Part shown: in pieces, positions 7,411 through 15,155 of the stretch
How the letters are laid out: the number at the start of each line of letters is the position of its first letter
How positions within the stretch are numbered: position 1 is the first letter of the stretch
IMG/VR virus record: IMGVR_UViG_3300031963_011573
Location: 1 to 64,000 of that record
Direction: 5' to 3' (one strand)
From: a virus
DNA length: 64,000 nt
The notes under the pieces: generated by a model
Databases searched by the model: none
Told to the model about the DNA's origin: nothing
What the model saw: only the letters and a program-made list of their open reading frames with translations
Position numbers and translations under genes: made by a program

Positions 7411-7620
7411 ATGAAAGTTTTATTAAATAAAAAACAAAGAGAACCTAAACCAAAACAATTTATAATATTAAATGAATTTTGTCAGGTGTTTTGTGGTTTA
7501 CAAGGTGGTTACCCTGCTTTCAGTGATAATATAGATGAAGCAAAACCACTTGAAAACGATGCTCAAATTAGAATGATTCAACAAGGGACTTCATTTAAAC
7601 TAGAGAAGGAATATTTATGA
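7411..7620 (+). CDS. Hypothetical protein, 69 aa
   Basis: Basic N-terminus (NKKQREPKPKQF) and an alpha/beta remainder (FCGLQGGYPAFSDN). Role unknown. Its stop overlaps the next start (ATGA). Confidence 0.6.
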   Translation: MKVLLNKKQREPKPKQFIILNEFCQVFCGLQGGYPAFSDNIDEAKPLENDAQIRMIQQGTSFKLEKEYL

Positions 7621-7796
7621 TCATGGAAGGTGAAATCTTAGATGACTTGATGCTTGCTCACCATGTCTTGGAAGAAGCAGCTCAATATGATTTAGAATCT
7701 GAAGTGTTTGTATGGTCACTTAAAGCAATGAAGGAAGATCCTTCATTAACAATCGATGAAGCTATTTTAAAAGGAAAAAAAGAGTGGTTGAAGTAA
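7617..7796 (+). CDS. Small helical protein, 59 aa
   Basis: Reads MIMEGEILDDLMLAHHVLEE onward; acidic and fully helical in appearance. The second ATG (7623) is an alternative start. Coupled to the upstream gene by ATGA overlap. No family recognised. Confidence 0.6.
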   Translation: MIMEGEILDDLMLAHHVLEEAAQYDLESEVFVWSLKAMKEDPSLTIDEAILKGKKEWLK

Positions 7797-7797
7797 G

Positions 7798-7830
7798 GGA
7801 ATAGTTTTTATAAAAAATATTTCGTATATT
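7798..7830 (+). promoter_or_regulatory. GGA-class promoter
   Basis: GGAATAG, 19 nt, GTATATT, followed by AAAGTATAAAA and AAAGGTTATG. Confidence 0.8.
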
Positions 7831-7849
7831 AAAGTATAAAATAAAGGTT

Positions 7850-8077
7850 ATGTGGAATAAGATAGTTAGTATATTTAGGTTTTTAGAAGGTGTTGTTTTA
7901 TTTTATTTAGCATTTGTTTTTATAAAATGGTATGTAAAAGGACATTTTGGTAAGTATTTTATATTCTTTTGGTTGAATACTATAATTGCTTTTGTAATGT
8001 ATTTTAATCATCAACAACAAATAGAAGAAGAATATGATAATAGAACAGGTGCAGAAATATGGGAAGCAACACATTAA
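7850..8077 (+). CDS. Two-helix membrane protein, 75 aa
   Basis: Hydrophobic segments at about 7-28 and 38-54, with an acidic soluble tail (QQQIEEEYDNRTGAEIW). No recognised family; single-gene transcription unit between two GGA-class promoters. Confidence 0.65.
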   Translation: MWNKIVSIFRFLEGVVLFYLAFVFIKWYVKGHFGKYFIFFWLNTIIAFVMYFNHQQQIEEEYDNRTGAEIWEATH

Positions 8078-8086
8078 TCTAAAAGA

Positions 8087-8119
8087 GGAATAGTTTAAGT
8101 AAAAAAAAGTTTGTATATT
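8087..8119 (+). promoter_or_regulatory. GGA-class promoter
   Basis: GGAATAG, 19 nt, GTATATT; drives the RecA-fold ATPase. Confidence 0.8.
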
Positions 8120-8146
8120 AAAGTATAAATTAAAAAAATAAAAGTT

Positions 8147-8956
8147 ATGAATATTGAAAGAAGAGAAATGAAACAAGAAAGAAGAGGACGCCCTTCAAAA
8201 CAACCAGAACAAGTTATATTAGATCCGTCTAAAATTTCATTAGTTAGAGGTAATGAATTACATTTTAATGAATCATTATTTACACCAATGAAAACTAACA
8301 CTGAGTTAGATGTTATATTTTCAACTGAAGGTGGATTGATGCCTGGAGTGTCAATGATGATAGCTGGAGGCCCCGGTTCAGGTAAATCTACATTAGTTTT
8401 GGATACATTAGCTAGACTTACTCAACAAGGTTATAAATGTTTATTAATACAAGGAGAAATGGACCAAATAGGACATTATAAGTATTGTAAACGGATTCCT
8501 CAGTTTGGGTGTATTCAAACATTGTTTCTAAAAGAATATATTGATAATGTAAAAGAAGTAATTGAGTATGTTTTTAATCTAGGATATGATGTTATAGGAA
8601 TCGACTCAATTGCTGAAGTACTAGATATGTACAGAAATCAAAATGGAGGAACAGCTAAACAAGCTGAAACATGGTTCTTGAAACTTCAAGATGAGACTAA
8701 GAAAGGAAAGAATGAGAAAGGATATTATACATCTTTTATCAACATACAACAATTTACTAAGAGTGATGAGTTTGCTGGGAGTAACAGATTGAAACATATG
8801 ATGGAAGCCTATGCTGAAGTAAATAGAAGTAAAGATGGGTTAGAAAGATCAATTTTCTTTAGTAAGAATAGAGATTGTGATAAGGATTTTAAAATATATT
8901 TTTCAATTTATAATGATGGAGTTTATTTCTCCTATGAATTAGAAAAAGAAGATTAA
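8147..8956 (+). CDS. RecA-fold ATPase (RadA/DnaB-like core), 269 aa
   Basis: Walker A GGPGSGKST is at residues 74-82 and a Walker B-like strand (DVIGIDSI) near residue 149. The spacing fits RecA-superfamily ATPases such as RadA/Sms, DnaB or KaiC-type proteins. The N-terminus has an AT-hook-like RRGRPSKQP (12-20), suggesting DNA contact. At 269 aa it lacks the Lon-like domain of RadA and the N-terminal domain of replicative helicases. Likely role: ATP-driven step in phage recombination or replication; the exact class is not settled. Confidence 0.8.
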   Translation: MNIERREMKQERRGRPSKQPEQVILDPSKISLVRGNELHFNESLFTPMKTNTELDVIFSTEGGLMPGVSMMIAGGPGSGKSTLVLDTLARLTQQGYKCLLIQGEMDQIGHYKYCKRIPQFGCIQTLFLKEYIDNVKEVIEYVFNLGYDVIGIDSIAEVLDMYRNQNGGTAKQAETWFLKLQDETKKGKNEKGYYTSFINIQQFTKSDEFAGSNRLKHMMEAYAEVNRSKDGLERSIFFSKNRDCDKDFKIYFSIYNDGVYFSYELEKED

Positions 8957-8958
8957 AA

Positions 8959-8991
8959 AGGATAGGAGAAGCAATTCTCCTATCATATATT
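8959..8991 (+). promoter_or_regulatory. GGA-class promoter, variant, with nested hairpin
   Basis: GGATAG box displaced by one base, CATATATT as second box; spacer hairpin GGAGAA/TTCTCC. Confidence 0.6.
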
Positions 8992-9011
8992 AAATCATAA
9001 TTAAAACAAAT

Positions 9012-9131
9012 ATGAGCTGCTCAAGAGGAAAATCAACTAAAAAAGGACGCTATAATAAAGCAAATAATTTAAAGAAACCTACAGGATATACTGTAGACAA
9101 AAATGGAAATATTAAACCAACGTATAACTAA
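9012..9131 (+). CDS. Small basic peptide, 39 aa
   Basis: Reads MSCSRGKSTKKGRYNKANN onward; rich in Lys, Gly and Asn, so nucleic-acid binding is possible but unproven. Upstream of and probably co-transcribed with the DUF932 gene. Confidence 0.5.
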   Translation: MSCSRGKSTKKGRYNKANNLKKPTGYTVDKNGNIKPTYN

Positions 9132-9143
9132 AAACAAAAAAGT

Positions 9144-9905
9144 ATGAATTACAAATTTATCCCAGTTAACAATGATTTAAATAAAGCAGTTGCTTTTGCT
9201 AATTCATTAGACCAGAACTATTTAAAAAATGTTCAAAAAACAAAACAAAAAACATTTTATGTACCAACAATGGATATACTTGAGTCTTTACAAAAAGAAG
9301 GATGGTATATCAAAGGTGTAGATGAACATAGAGCATCAAATAGAAAAATTTCATCTAATTATGTTCAATTACATCATCCTGATTTTGAATTAAAGAATAA
9401 AAAAGGTAAAATGGAAGCTGTTTCATCTCTTACTATTTCAAATAGTTGTAATGGAAGCAGTCCGTTAACAATGAATTTAGGAATGTATAGACAAGTATGT
9501 TCTAATGGGTTAATAGCGTTTGATAAACAAGCTGAAAGTACTAAAATACGCCATATAGAGACAGATTATAATAATTTACCAAGAATATTAGCTAGTGTAA
9601 ATAACAAAGTAGATAAAGTATTAGAGCAATTTGGAATTCTACAAAATAAAAATTTAACAATAGAGGAAGCAGCTAAATTCGCCCGTCAAGCAGCCCAACT
9701 TAGATTTTCTAATAATGACATTTCTGAAACAACTGTAAATAATTTATTAGCTGTTAATCGAAATGAAGATGAAGGGATGGATTTGTGGTCTGTATTTAAT
9801 AGAGTACAAGAAAATTTAACAGGAGGAATTCGAAATATGAGTGATGATATTAGAGTTAATCAACAGTTATTTAGCTTAGCAGATCAGTATGCATTAGCAG
9901 TTTAA
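9144..9905 (+). CDS. DUF932 family protein, 253 aa
   Basis: Matches the DUF932 pattern: an N-terminal segment ending in YVPTMDILESLQKEGW, a beta-rich middle with MYRQVCSNGLIAF (about residues 112-124), and LWSVFNRVQENL with a basic C-terminal region. The family is common in phages and plasmids and its biochemical role is not established. A paralogue starts at 11021; both share V-C-x-N-G-L and D-L-W-S-V-F-N. Confidence 0.85.
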   Translation: MNYKFIPVNNDLNKAVAFANSLDQNYLKNVQKTKQKTFYVPTMDILESLQKEGWYIKGVDEHRASNRKISSNYVQLHHPDFELKNKKGKMEAVSSLTISNSCNGSSPLTMNLGMYRQVCSNGLIAFDKQAESTKIRHIETDYNNLPRILASVNNKVDKVLEQFGILQNKNLTIEEAAKFARQAAQLRFSNNDISETTVNNLLAVNRNEDEGMDLWSVFNRVQENLTGGIRNMSDDIRVNQQLFSLADQYALAV

Positions 9906-9917
9906 AAAATATACAAA

Positions 9918-9950
9918 GGAAGAGCTCTTTCGAGAGCTCTTTCGTATATT
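9918..9950 (+). promoter_or_regulatory. GGA-class promoter with nested terminator hairpin
   Basis: GGAAGAG, 19 nt, GTATATT; spacer hairpin AGAGCTCT-TTCG-AGAGCTCT followed by TT. Confidence 0.8.
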
Positions 9951-9970
9951 AAAATATTAAAATAAAGGTT

Positions 9971-10207
9971 ATGAACGAAAGAAGAATTTTAAGTCAAATA
10001 GCAGCAAGTAATTTAGATTTTCACCCAACTATCAGAGATAGTAAATTGTCAATAGATGACAAATTAGAACTACAATTTTTACTTGAACATAAGTTTGGTG
10101 GTGATTTTAGAGCATTAATTGAAGATATATTAGCATATGCTATTGAAGTTGAAGAATATGAATTAGCAGCAATAATCAGAGACGAATTACAAAACAATAT
10201 AAAATAA
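9971..10207 (+). CDS. UVR-motif-like small protein, 78 aa
   Basis: Residues 56-75 (EVEEYELAAIIRDELQ) resemble the UvrB/UvrC interaction (UVR) motif, which forms a helical hairpin. The rest is helical. It could engage a host UvrB/UvrC- or McsA-like partner, but the motif is short and this is inference. Heads an operon of three genes to 10955. Confidence 0.65.
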   Translation: MNERRILSQIAASNLDFHPTIRDSKLSIDDKLELQFLLEHKFGGDFRALIEDILAYAIEVEEYELAAIIRDELQNNIK

Positions 10208-10212
10208 GAGTT

Positions 10213-10554
10213 ATGGCAAAGAAAGAAAAACACACAATTGAGATAGATTTTTTAGATCTAAAAACACGTTTCAAAGCAGGTGAATTAACAACAGAAGAAG
10301 TAGATCAAATCACAAGCAAACTCATAGCTGAATTAGCTGTATTAACTGTGAATGGTATTACTGAAATAAATGGTACATCAATTGATTTATACAAAGATAG
10401 AGTATGGTGGATTGTAGAAAAAGCAGGATTGTTACCTGAATATAGAGATCCAGAAGACGACATTAAAGATTTGTTTGATGAAGACGAAGACGATTACTAC
10501 AAAACAGATGATGAATTCGATTTTGAAATAGATGATAGTAAGTTTTACAAATAA
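10213..10554 (+). CDS. Acidic hypothetical protein, 113 aa
   Basis: Starts MAKKEKHTIEIDFLDLKTRF; the last 35 residues are strongly acidic (DDIKDLFDEDEDDYY). Similar acidic-tailed proteins occur in other T4-type phages. Function unknown. Confidence 0.65.
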   Translation: MAKKEKHTIEIDFLDLKTRFKAGELTTEEVDQITSKLIAELAVLTVNGITEINGTSIDLYKDRVWWIVEKAGLLPEYRDPEDDIKDLFDEDEDDYYKTDDEFDFEIDDSKFYK

Positions 10555-10565
10555 AATAAAACAAT

Positions 10566-10955
10566 ATGAAAAAATTAATTTTAACAGTTGCATTGTTTTG
10601 CAGCACAGCATTAAATGCTCAAATGACGAATTTGGATGGATTTGAGAAAAGTAAACTTGGATATACAAAAACATTCTTTACCTTAGAAGAAGCTATTAAA
10701 GTATACAGTTATGTAATGGATAAAAATGGAGTAGATACTTTAAATTCCCGATATAACAGAGACAAAAACCCAGTTATATTTGATTATTTTAAATTAGATC
10801 CAAACTCAAAGAAAGTTAATATTGGAGTCATTATTTATTACAATGGAGTGTATGATGTACTATTCACAACAATCAAAGATCAAGATACTGTTTTATTTTC
10901 AGTTAAAGATGAAAATGGTGAGTTGATTGATTTAATTTACAAAAAAGAAGAATAA
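10566..10955 (+). CDS. Exported small protein, 129 aa
   Basis: Residues 1-18 form a signal peptide (MKKLILTVALFCSTALNAQ), the Ala-Gln end being typical of flavobacterial signal peptidase I sites. The mature part is beta-rich with no recognised domain. Co-transcribed with cytoplasmic-looking genes from the 9918 promoter. A periplasmic role during infection is inferred from the signal peptide only. Confidence 0.7.
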   Translation: MKKLILTVALFCSTALNAQMTNLDGFEKSKLGYTKTFFTLEEAIKVYSYVMDKNGVDTLNSRYNRDKNPVIFDYFKLDPNSKKVNIGVIIYYNGVYDVLFTTIKDQDTVLFSVKDENGELIDLIYKKEE

Positions 10956-10987
10956 AATTTGGAGAAGTAAAAAAGTTTTCGTATATT
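10955..10987 (+). promoter_or_regulatory. Host-like promoter, TTTG class
   Basis: AATTTG in place of the GGA box, same distance to GTATATT; overlaps the stop codon of the preceding gene. Confidence 0.55.
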
Positions 10988-11020
10988 AAAGTATTAAAAA
11001 AAGAAATAAAAAGAAAAGTT

Positions 11021-11830
11021 ATGTTAGATTTAAGCAAAGATGGTTTTTTAAAAACAAGTGAAATTAAAGAAAGAGCAAGATCAATTTTCACTGAAACGGC
11101 AAGTCCAAGTGTATCAAGTAAGTTTACACATATTCCAACATTTAAAGTAATTGAGGATATGGCTCAATTAGGATGGAATGTAGTTGATGCTAAAGAAGTT
11201 AAAGCACGAGCCAAAAATAGCATTGGTTTCCAAAAACACTTAGTTGTATTCCGTAATCCTGATGTAGTAATCAATGGAGCGGATGGTGATACAGTATTTC
11301 CACAAATCCTATTGACAAATTCAAATGATGGAAAAAATGCATTTACATTTACAGCTGGTTTATTCCGTTTAGTGTGTGAAAATGGTTTGGTTATTTCAAC
11401 TGAGCAATTCAACGATGTTAAAATGCGTCACATGGGTTATACATTTGAAGAGTTGCAAACACAAATTAGAGCAATGGTTGAGCAATTGCCTTTGACAGTT
11501 GAATCAATGAACAAAATGAAATCAATTCAATTGAGTGAAGAGCAAGCAAAAGAATTAGCTACAAAAGCATTAACAACTCGTTTCACAGAAGATCAAATTG
11601 ATGCTGTTAAAATTGATTTAGATTTGTTACTTGAGCCAACACGTCCTGAAGATAAAGGTAGTGATTTATGGTCAGTGTTCAATGTAATTCAAGAAAAGAT
11701 ATTAGATGGTAATTTTAATTACATATCAGGTAATAAAGTAAGAAAAGCACGTAAAGTGAAGAATTTTAAACAAGACCTAGAAATCAATCAAAAATTATTT
11801 GCAATGGCAGCTGAATTTATAGCTGCCTAA
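11021..11830 (+). CDS. DUF932 family protein, 269 aa (paralogue)
   Basis: Second DUF932 copy: LFRLVCENGLVIS (about residues 116-128), a helical middle (LSEEQAKELATKALTTRF) and DLWSVFNVIQEKIL with a basic stretch (GNKVRKARKVKNFK) absent from the first copy. Followed after 9 bases by a tRNA-like RNA, so processing of that RNA would set the 3' end of the mRNA. Confidence 0.85.
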   Translation: MLDLSKDGFLKTSEIKERARSIFTETASPSVSSKFTHIPTFKVIEDMAQLGWNVVDAKEVKARAKNSIGFQKHLVVFRNPDVVINGADGDTVFPQILLTNSNDGKNAFTFTAGLFRLVCENGLVISTEQFNDVKMRHMGYTFEELQTQIRAMVEQLPLTVESMNKMKSIQLSEEQAKELATKALTTRFTEDQIDAVKIDLDLLLEPTRPEDKGSDLWSVFNVIQEKILDGNFNYISGNKVRKARKVKNFKQDLEINQKLFAMAAEFIAA

Positions 11831-11839
11831 GCAAAAAAT

Positions 11840-11947
11840 AGTCAGGTGGCGGAATTGGTTAGACGCTATCTAGAAGATTATATGAAAGGGTGATATAAGA
11901 ATGAAATGAATAAACCCACTTACAGGTTCGAATCCTGTCCTGACTAC
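11840..11947 (+). ncRNA. tRNA-like RNA A, without anticodon arm
   Basis: Acceptor stem AGTCAGG/CCTGACT, a tRNA-Leu-type D arm (GCG...CGC around GAATTGGTTAGA) and a perfect T arm (ACAGG-TTCGAAT-CCTGT) are present. Between D and T arms lie about 54 bases in which I find no normal anticodon arm; a TTATAT/ATATAA hairpin is possible. The first 29 bases are the same as in RNA B at 16856. A short hairpin with loop CTTCATAAC and then a strong terminator follow. Could be a decayed tRNA-Leu, a tRNA-like decoy or a processing signal. Confidence 0.7.
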
Positions 11948-11948
11948 A

Positions 11949-11967
11949 AAACGCTTCATAACCGTTT
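11949..11967 (+). other. Hairpin with conserved loop CTTCATAAC
   Basis: Stem AAACG/CGTTT with loop CTTCATAAC, 2 nt after RNA A. The same 9-nt loop on a different stem follows RNA B. The inner seven bases TTCATAA look like an anticodon loop with CAT, although the flanking C-C is unpaired. Confidence 0.6.
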
Positions 11968-11972
11968 CTTTT

Positions 11973-12008
11973 CCTGCCGTGTGGATACGAACATACGGCA
12001 GGTTTTTT
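11973..12008 (+). terminator. Terminator after tRNA-like RNA A
   Basis: Perfect 8-bp stem CCTGCCGT (11973-11980) with ACGGCAGG (11995-12002), followed by six T. Confidence 0.85.
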
Positions 12009-12014
12009 AAAAAA

Positions 12015-12047
12015 GGACGTTTATGAGCAAAAGAAATTTCGTATATT
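12015..12047 (+). promoter_or_regulatory. GGA-class promoter
   Basis: GGACGTT, 19 nt, GTATATT; only the GGA core of the first box is kept. Confidence 0.6.
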
Positions 12048-12071
12048 AACATAAATTAAAAAAAAAAGAAA

Positions 12072-12257
12072 ATGAATACACATTTACAAACAACAGCAAC
12101 ACTTTTAATACTAGCCGCTATAGTAGCAGGGCTTTATTTTTTCACAGTAGAAACACTATTTCTATTTATTCTAACAATTGTTTATGCTATAATTTATGCT
12201 GAGATAAAAGAATCTAAAGAAAATAAAAATGGGAAAAAAATTGAAGAAAATAATTGA
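12072..12257 (+). CDS. Two-helix membrane protein, 61 aa
   Basis: Hydrophobic segments at about 8-26 and 29-46, then a charged tail (EIKESKENKNGKK). First of four overlapping small genes (12072-12798). No family recognised. Confidence 0.6.
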   Translation: MNTHLQTTATLLILAAIVAGLYFFTVETLFLFILTIVYAIIYAEIKESKENKNGKKIEENN

Positions 12258-12372
12258 GATTCAACAGGAAATAATTGAAATTTTAAAGAAAGACATTGAA
12301 TCACGTGACAAATATATAGACATATTAGAGCGTCAAATTAAAATAACAGAAAAATATATAAATGAGCGATAA
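12229..12372 (+). CDS. Coiled-coil peptide, 47 aa
   Basis: Reads MGKKLKKIIEIQQEIIEIL onward; regular isoleucine/leucine heptads over almost its whole length indicate a coiled coil. Overlaps both membrane-protein genes around it, so it may be their partner. Confidence 0.55.
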   Translation: MGKKLKKIIEIQQEIIEILKKDIESRDKYIDILERQIKITEKYINER

Positions 12373-12565
12373 AAAAACAAACACAAACGGAATTGGAATT
12401 GGTATGATACTATTCCTTATATTTATGACTTTAAAATTAACAGGCCATATTACTTGGAGTTGGTGGTGGGTTGCCCTCCCTTTATATGGGCCTATCTTAG
12501 CTGCCGTATTGATTATGGGGATAGCATTTTTAATTGCTTTTATAGTATACAAAAACAAAAAATGA
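12362..12565 (+). CDS. Two-helix membrane protein, 67 aa
   Basis: Segments about 9-27 and 37-61 are hydrophobic and are separated by HITWSWWWVALPL, a Trp-rich motif I recall from small membrane proteins of many phages. Function not known. Overlaps the next gene by 4 nt. Confidence 0.7.
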   Translation: MSDKKTNTNGIGIGMILFLIFMTLKLTGHITWSWWWVALPLYGPILAAVLIMGIAFLIAFIVYKNKK

Positions 12566-12798
12566 AGCAAGTAACACCACGTGTTAAAACGCTTAACCAT
12601 ATCAGAGAGGCAGTTGGTAGAGTAACATTTACCAACATCTCTCCAACTATGAAAGCACGTCTAATTTCGTATGACGAGGAAAAGTCATATTTTGAAGTCC
12701 AACCACACCAAGAACATACAAAATATAACGAATGTGCAGGACAAATGTTTTATGTACCAACATATATGGCTATTTGTTTCAACTATATAGAGGAATAG
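12562..12798 (+). CDS. Hypothetical protein, 78 aa
   Basis: The ATG at 12562 overlaps the upstream stop (ATGA) and is preferred over one at 12454. Sequence MKQVTPRVKTLNHIREAVGR then a beta-rich part. Its final codons (GAGGAATAG) are also the first box of the next promoter. Confidence 0.6.
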   Translation: MKQVTPRVKTLNHIREAVGRVTFTNISPTMKARLISYDEEKSYFEVQPHQEHTKYNECAGQMFYVPTYMAICFNYIEE

Positions 12799-12824
12799 GT
12801 TTTAAAGTAAAAATTTCGTATATT
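12792..12824 (+). promoter_or_regulatory. GGA-class promoter
   Basis: GGAATAG (overlapping the upstream stop codon), 19 nt, GTATATT. Confidence 0.8.
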
Positions 12825-12841
12825 CAAGCAAATTAAAAGAA

Positions 12842-13231
12842 ATGGAAGAAAGAATTCAAGTAAATGGTATATGGTATGTTAGAGAAACTGATCCAACACC
12901 TGAAATCAAAGAAAAAGACATTACATTCAGTATGGAACGTATTTGGGAATCAAACAACTGGAGTTTTATTGCAACTGTAATTATGTTAGATGGAGCTGAA
13001 ACATTGGACGATCATTACCCGGACCCATACATTAAAATAACAGATAAACGTTCTTTAGAGAGAGAAGATTGGATTGAGGATGAAATAGATAATCCAAATT
13101 TTATGTGGGGTGTATTAGAGGGTAATCCTGATTCAATGATTGATGCAAATGAAATGTTTGATAAACAAGGTTTAGAGGAATTTAAAGCATTTCTTTTATA
13201 TTTGAATAGTATTGGTTGGTTAACAAAATAA
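12842..13231 (+). CDS. Hypothetical protein, 129 aa
   Basis: Acidic alpha/beta protein (MEERIQVNGIWYVRETDPTP at the start). No recognised domain. Monocistronic between two GGA-class promoters. Confidence 0.65.
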   Translation: MEERIQVNGIWYVRETDPTPEIKEKDITFSMERIWESNNWSFIATVIMLDGAETLDDHYPDPYIKITDKRSLEREDWIEDEIDNPNFMWGVLEGNPDSMIDANEMFDKQGLEEFKAFLLYLNSIGWLTK

Positions 13232-13232
13232 A

Positions 13233-13265
13233 GGAATAACTCTCGTAAGAGAGCTTTCGTATATT
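13233..13265 (+). promoter_or_regulatory. GGA-class promoter with nested hairpin
   Basis: GGAATAA, 19 nt, GTATATT; spacer hairpin CTCTC-GTAA-GAGAG followed by CTTTC. Confidence 0.8.
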
Positions 13266-13284
13266 AAAGTATAAAAATAAGAAA

Positions 13285-13965
13285 ATGAAAAACATACATT
13301 TATTAAAAACAGAAAAACCAACAGGTATATTTCAATCAAATAGTGGTTTACAATTTTCAATTAGAGACAAAGTAAGAGTGTACCCATTAATAGGATTCCA
13401 CACCTACATCACTTCTGATAAAGAAATTAAAATAGGAAATTGGTGTATTGATAAACACAACGCTGTTTATAAACAAGAAACAGATAAAATTTTTACAGAG
13501 TTTACTAACTCTAAAAAAATAATCCTAACAACAGACGAAGACTTAATTGCTGATGGTGTACAAGCTATTGATGATGGGTTTTTAGAATGGTTTGTGAAGA
13601 ATCCAAGTTGTGAAAGTGTTGAAACTAAAGTAGTAGATTTTGAAGTGGATATGGGATTAGGAGATGAGTGTATTGAACATGGTAGTTATTATAAAATCAT
13701 CATTCCAAAAGAAGAACCTAAACAAGAAACACTTGAAGAAGCTTCTGAAAGATATGCTACAAAACAAGTTGATATTTCTATGAGAGAAGATACATTAGAA
13801 TTCTCTAAATCAGGAAAAGAATTATATCAAGAATCTAAAATTGATTTTATTGAAGGTGCTAAATGGCAAGCTGAAAATATGCCAATACACATAATAGATG
13901 TTGAAAATATCTATGTACACATTGAAAATGGTGTAATAATAGTTGAGAAAAATAAAAAGAAATAA
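13285..13965 (+). CDS. Hypothetical phage protein, 226 aa
   Basis: The middle (GNWCIDKHNAVYK, IADGVQAIDDGFLEWFVKNP) and the C-terminal KWQAENM segment occur in phage proteins of flavobacterial and marine viruses that I recall only as hypothetical. No catalytic motif visible. Starts an operon reaching 14911. Confidence 0.7.
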   Translation: MKNIHLLKTEKPTGIFQSNSGLQFSIRDKVRVYPLIGFHTYITSDKEIKIGNWCIDKHNAVYKQETDKIFTEFTNSKKIILTTDEDLIADGVQAIDDGFLEWFVKNPSCESVETKVVDFEVDMGLGDECIEHGSYYKIIIPKEEPKQETLEEASERYATKQVDISMREDTLEFSKSGKELYQESKIDFIEGAKWQAENMPIHIIDVENIYVHIENGVIIVEKNKKK

Positions 13966-13978
13966 CATATATTAAAAA

Positions 13979-14287
13979 ATGGGAGAAGACGTAATTTCAA
14001 TATTGGTTAAACGATTAAGACGTTGTGGTATCGAAATAGAATTAAGTGGAAATTATCCATGGATCTACTTAGATAAAGTAAATGGTAATCGCATTAAACA
14101 AGAAGATTTTACATCAAATCATGGTTTCAACATTGCTTGGTTTGGAATTAAAAATGATGATAAAATAAAATTTGCTGAGGAACCTAAAGTAATTATTGCT
14201 TTAATTCGAAAATATGTTAGGGAATCAAAATTGATTCAAATGATAAAAGACGATGAAGAAGCAGGATTATATCAAAAACCAGAATAG
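13979..14287 (+). CDS. Hypothetical protein, 102 aa
   Basis: Contains LRRCGIEIELSGNYPWIYLD near the N-terminus and TSNHGFNIAWFGI in the middle, a pattern seen in uncharacterised phage proteins. Followed after one base by the next gene. Confidence 0.65.
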   Translation: MGEDVISILVKRLRRCGIEIELSGNYPWIYLDKVNGNRIKQEDFTSNHGFNIAWFGIKNDDKIKFAEEPKVIIALIRKYVRESKLIQMIKDDEEAGLYQKPE

Positions 14288-14288
14288 A

Positions 14289-14528
14289 ATGACACCAAAA
14301 GAAAAAGCAGAAGAGCTAGTTGAAATGTTTATGAACATAAGAAAACAGAAGTTAGCAGACTATTCTATAATTTATCATCCAACATCTAAACAATGTGCTT
14401 TAATTGCAGTAAATGAAATACTACTAACACTAAACAAAGATATCAGAGATTTAGATGTGGTAGGTAATGTATTGTTGGATTTAATTGACTATTGGAATGA
14501 AGTTAAACAAGAAATAGAACAACTATGA
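14289..14528 (+). CDS. Hypothetical protein, 79 aa
   Basis: Start at 14289 chosen because it directly follows the upstream stop; an in-frame ATG at 14253 lies inside that gene. Helical (TPKEKAEELVEMFMNI, then NEILLTLNKDIRDLDVV). Similar small helical proteins are frequent in tailed phages; role unknown. Confidence 0.7.
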   Translation: MTPKEKAEELVEMFMNIRKQKLADYSIIYHPTSKQCALIAVNEILLTLNKDIRDLDVVGNVLLDLIDYWNEVKQEIEQL

Positions 14529-14911
14529 CAGAACAAGAAATGAACGATTTTCTACAATCCATAGGTGGGTTGGAAAATGGCATGTACTCAAATAGAGAAC
14601 CAATAACGAATGCAGGATTCTTTGAATGCGATTCAGGTTGGTATCAAATAATAAAAGATCTTATTGTTAATTTAATTGAATTGGGTTGGAATAAAGAAAT
14701 ATGCCAAGTAAAGGAAAAATTTGGTGGTCTACGCTTCTATATCAATGAAGCATCAGATGAAATGCATGCGCGTATAAGCAAAGCAGAAGATTTAAGTTAC
14801 CAAACATGCGAGATAACAGGTAAACCAGGACAATTAAGAACAGATATAGGTTGGCATACAACTTTATGTGAAGAAGAATATCAAAAGATATTAGCAAAAA
14901 GGAATAGTTAA
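14525..14911 (+). CDS. Conserved phage protein, 128 aa
   Basis: Signature ECDSGWYQIIKDLI, then QVKEKFGGLRFYINEAS (about residues 60-77) and TCEITGKPG. I recall this family in many phages; relatives often have a zinc-ribbon-like C-x-x-C near the end, which here is partly lost (CEIT). Function unknown. Confidence 0.75.
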   Translation: MTEQEMNDFLQSIGGLENGMYSNREPITNAGFFECDSGWYQIIKDLIVNLIELGWNKEICQVKEKFGGLRFYINEASDEMHARISKAEDLSYQTCEITGKPGQLRTDIGWHTTLCEEEYQKILAKRNS

Positions 14912-14933
14912 TTTAAAAGAATTTTCGTATATT
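14901..14933 (+). promoter_or_regulatory. GGA-class promoter
   Basis: GGAATAG, 19 nt, GTATATT; overlaps the end of the upstream gene. Confidence 0.8.
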
Positions 14934-14949
14934 CCAGCAAATTAAGAAA

Positions 14950-15120
14950 ATGGAACCTTGGTTATTAAATTGGACAGCGTTTTTAGTTAGAAATACTCAT
15001 GCAACTGTTGAAGGACTAACATATGAAGAAGATGGCCCAGCATGGTTTAATGCAATGTGGGAATTGTGGTGTAAAAATTCTGATTTTGGAGAAGAATTAA
15101 TGAAGGATAAAGAAAAGTAA
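14950..15120 (+). CDS. Hypothetical protein, 56 aa
   Basis: Trp-rich small protein (MEPWLLNWTAFLVRN at the start, WFNAMWELWCK later). Monocistronic with its own promoter. Unrecognised. Confidence 0.6.
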   Translation: MEPWLLNWTAFLVRNTHATVEGLTYEEDGPAWFNAMWELWCKNSDFGEELMKDKEK

Positions 15121-15137
15121 AATAGAGATCGTATATT
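15105..15137 (+). promoter_or_regulatory. GGA-class promoter
   Basis: GGATAAA, 19 nt, GTATATT; drives the DNA ligase gene. Confidence 0.7.
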
Positions 15138-15155
15138 TAAACAAAAATAAAGGTT

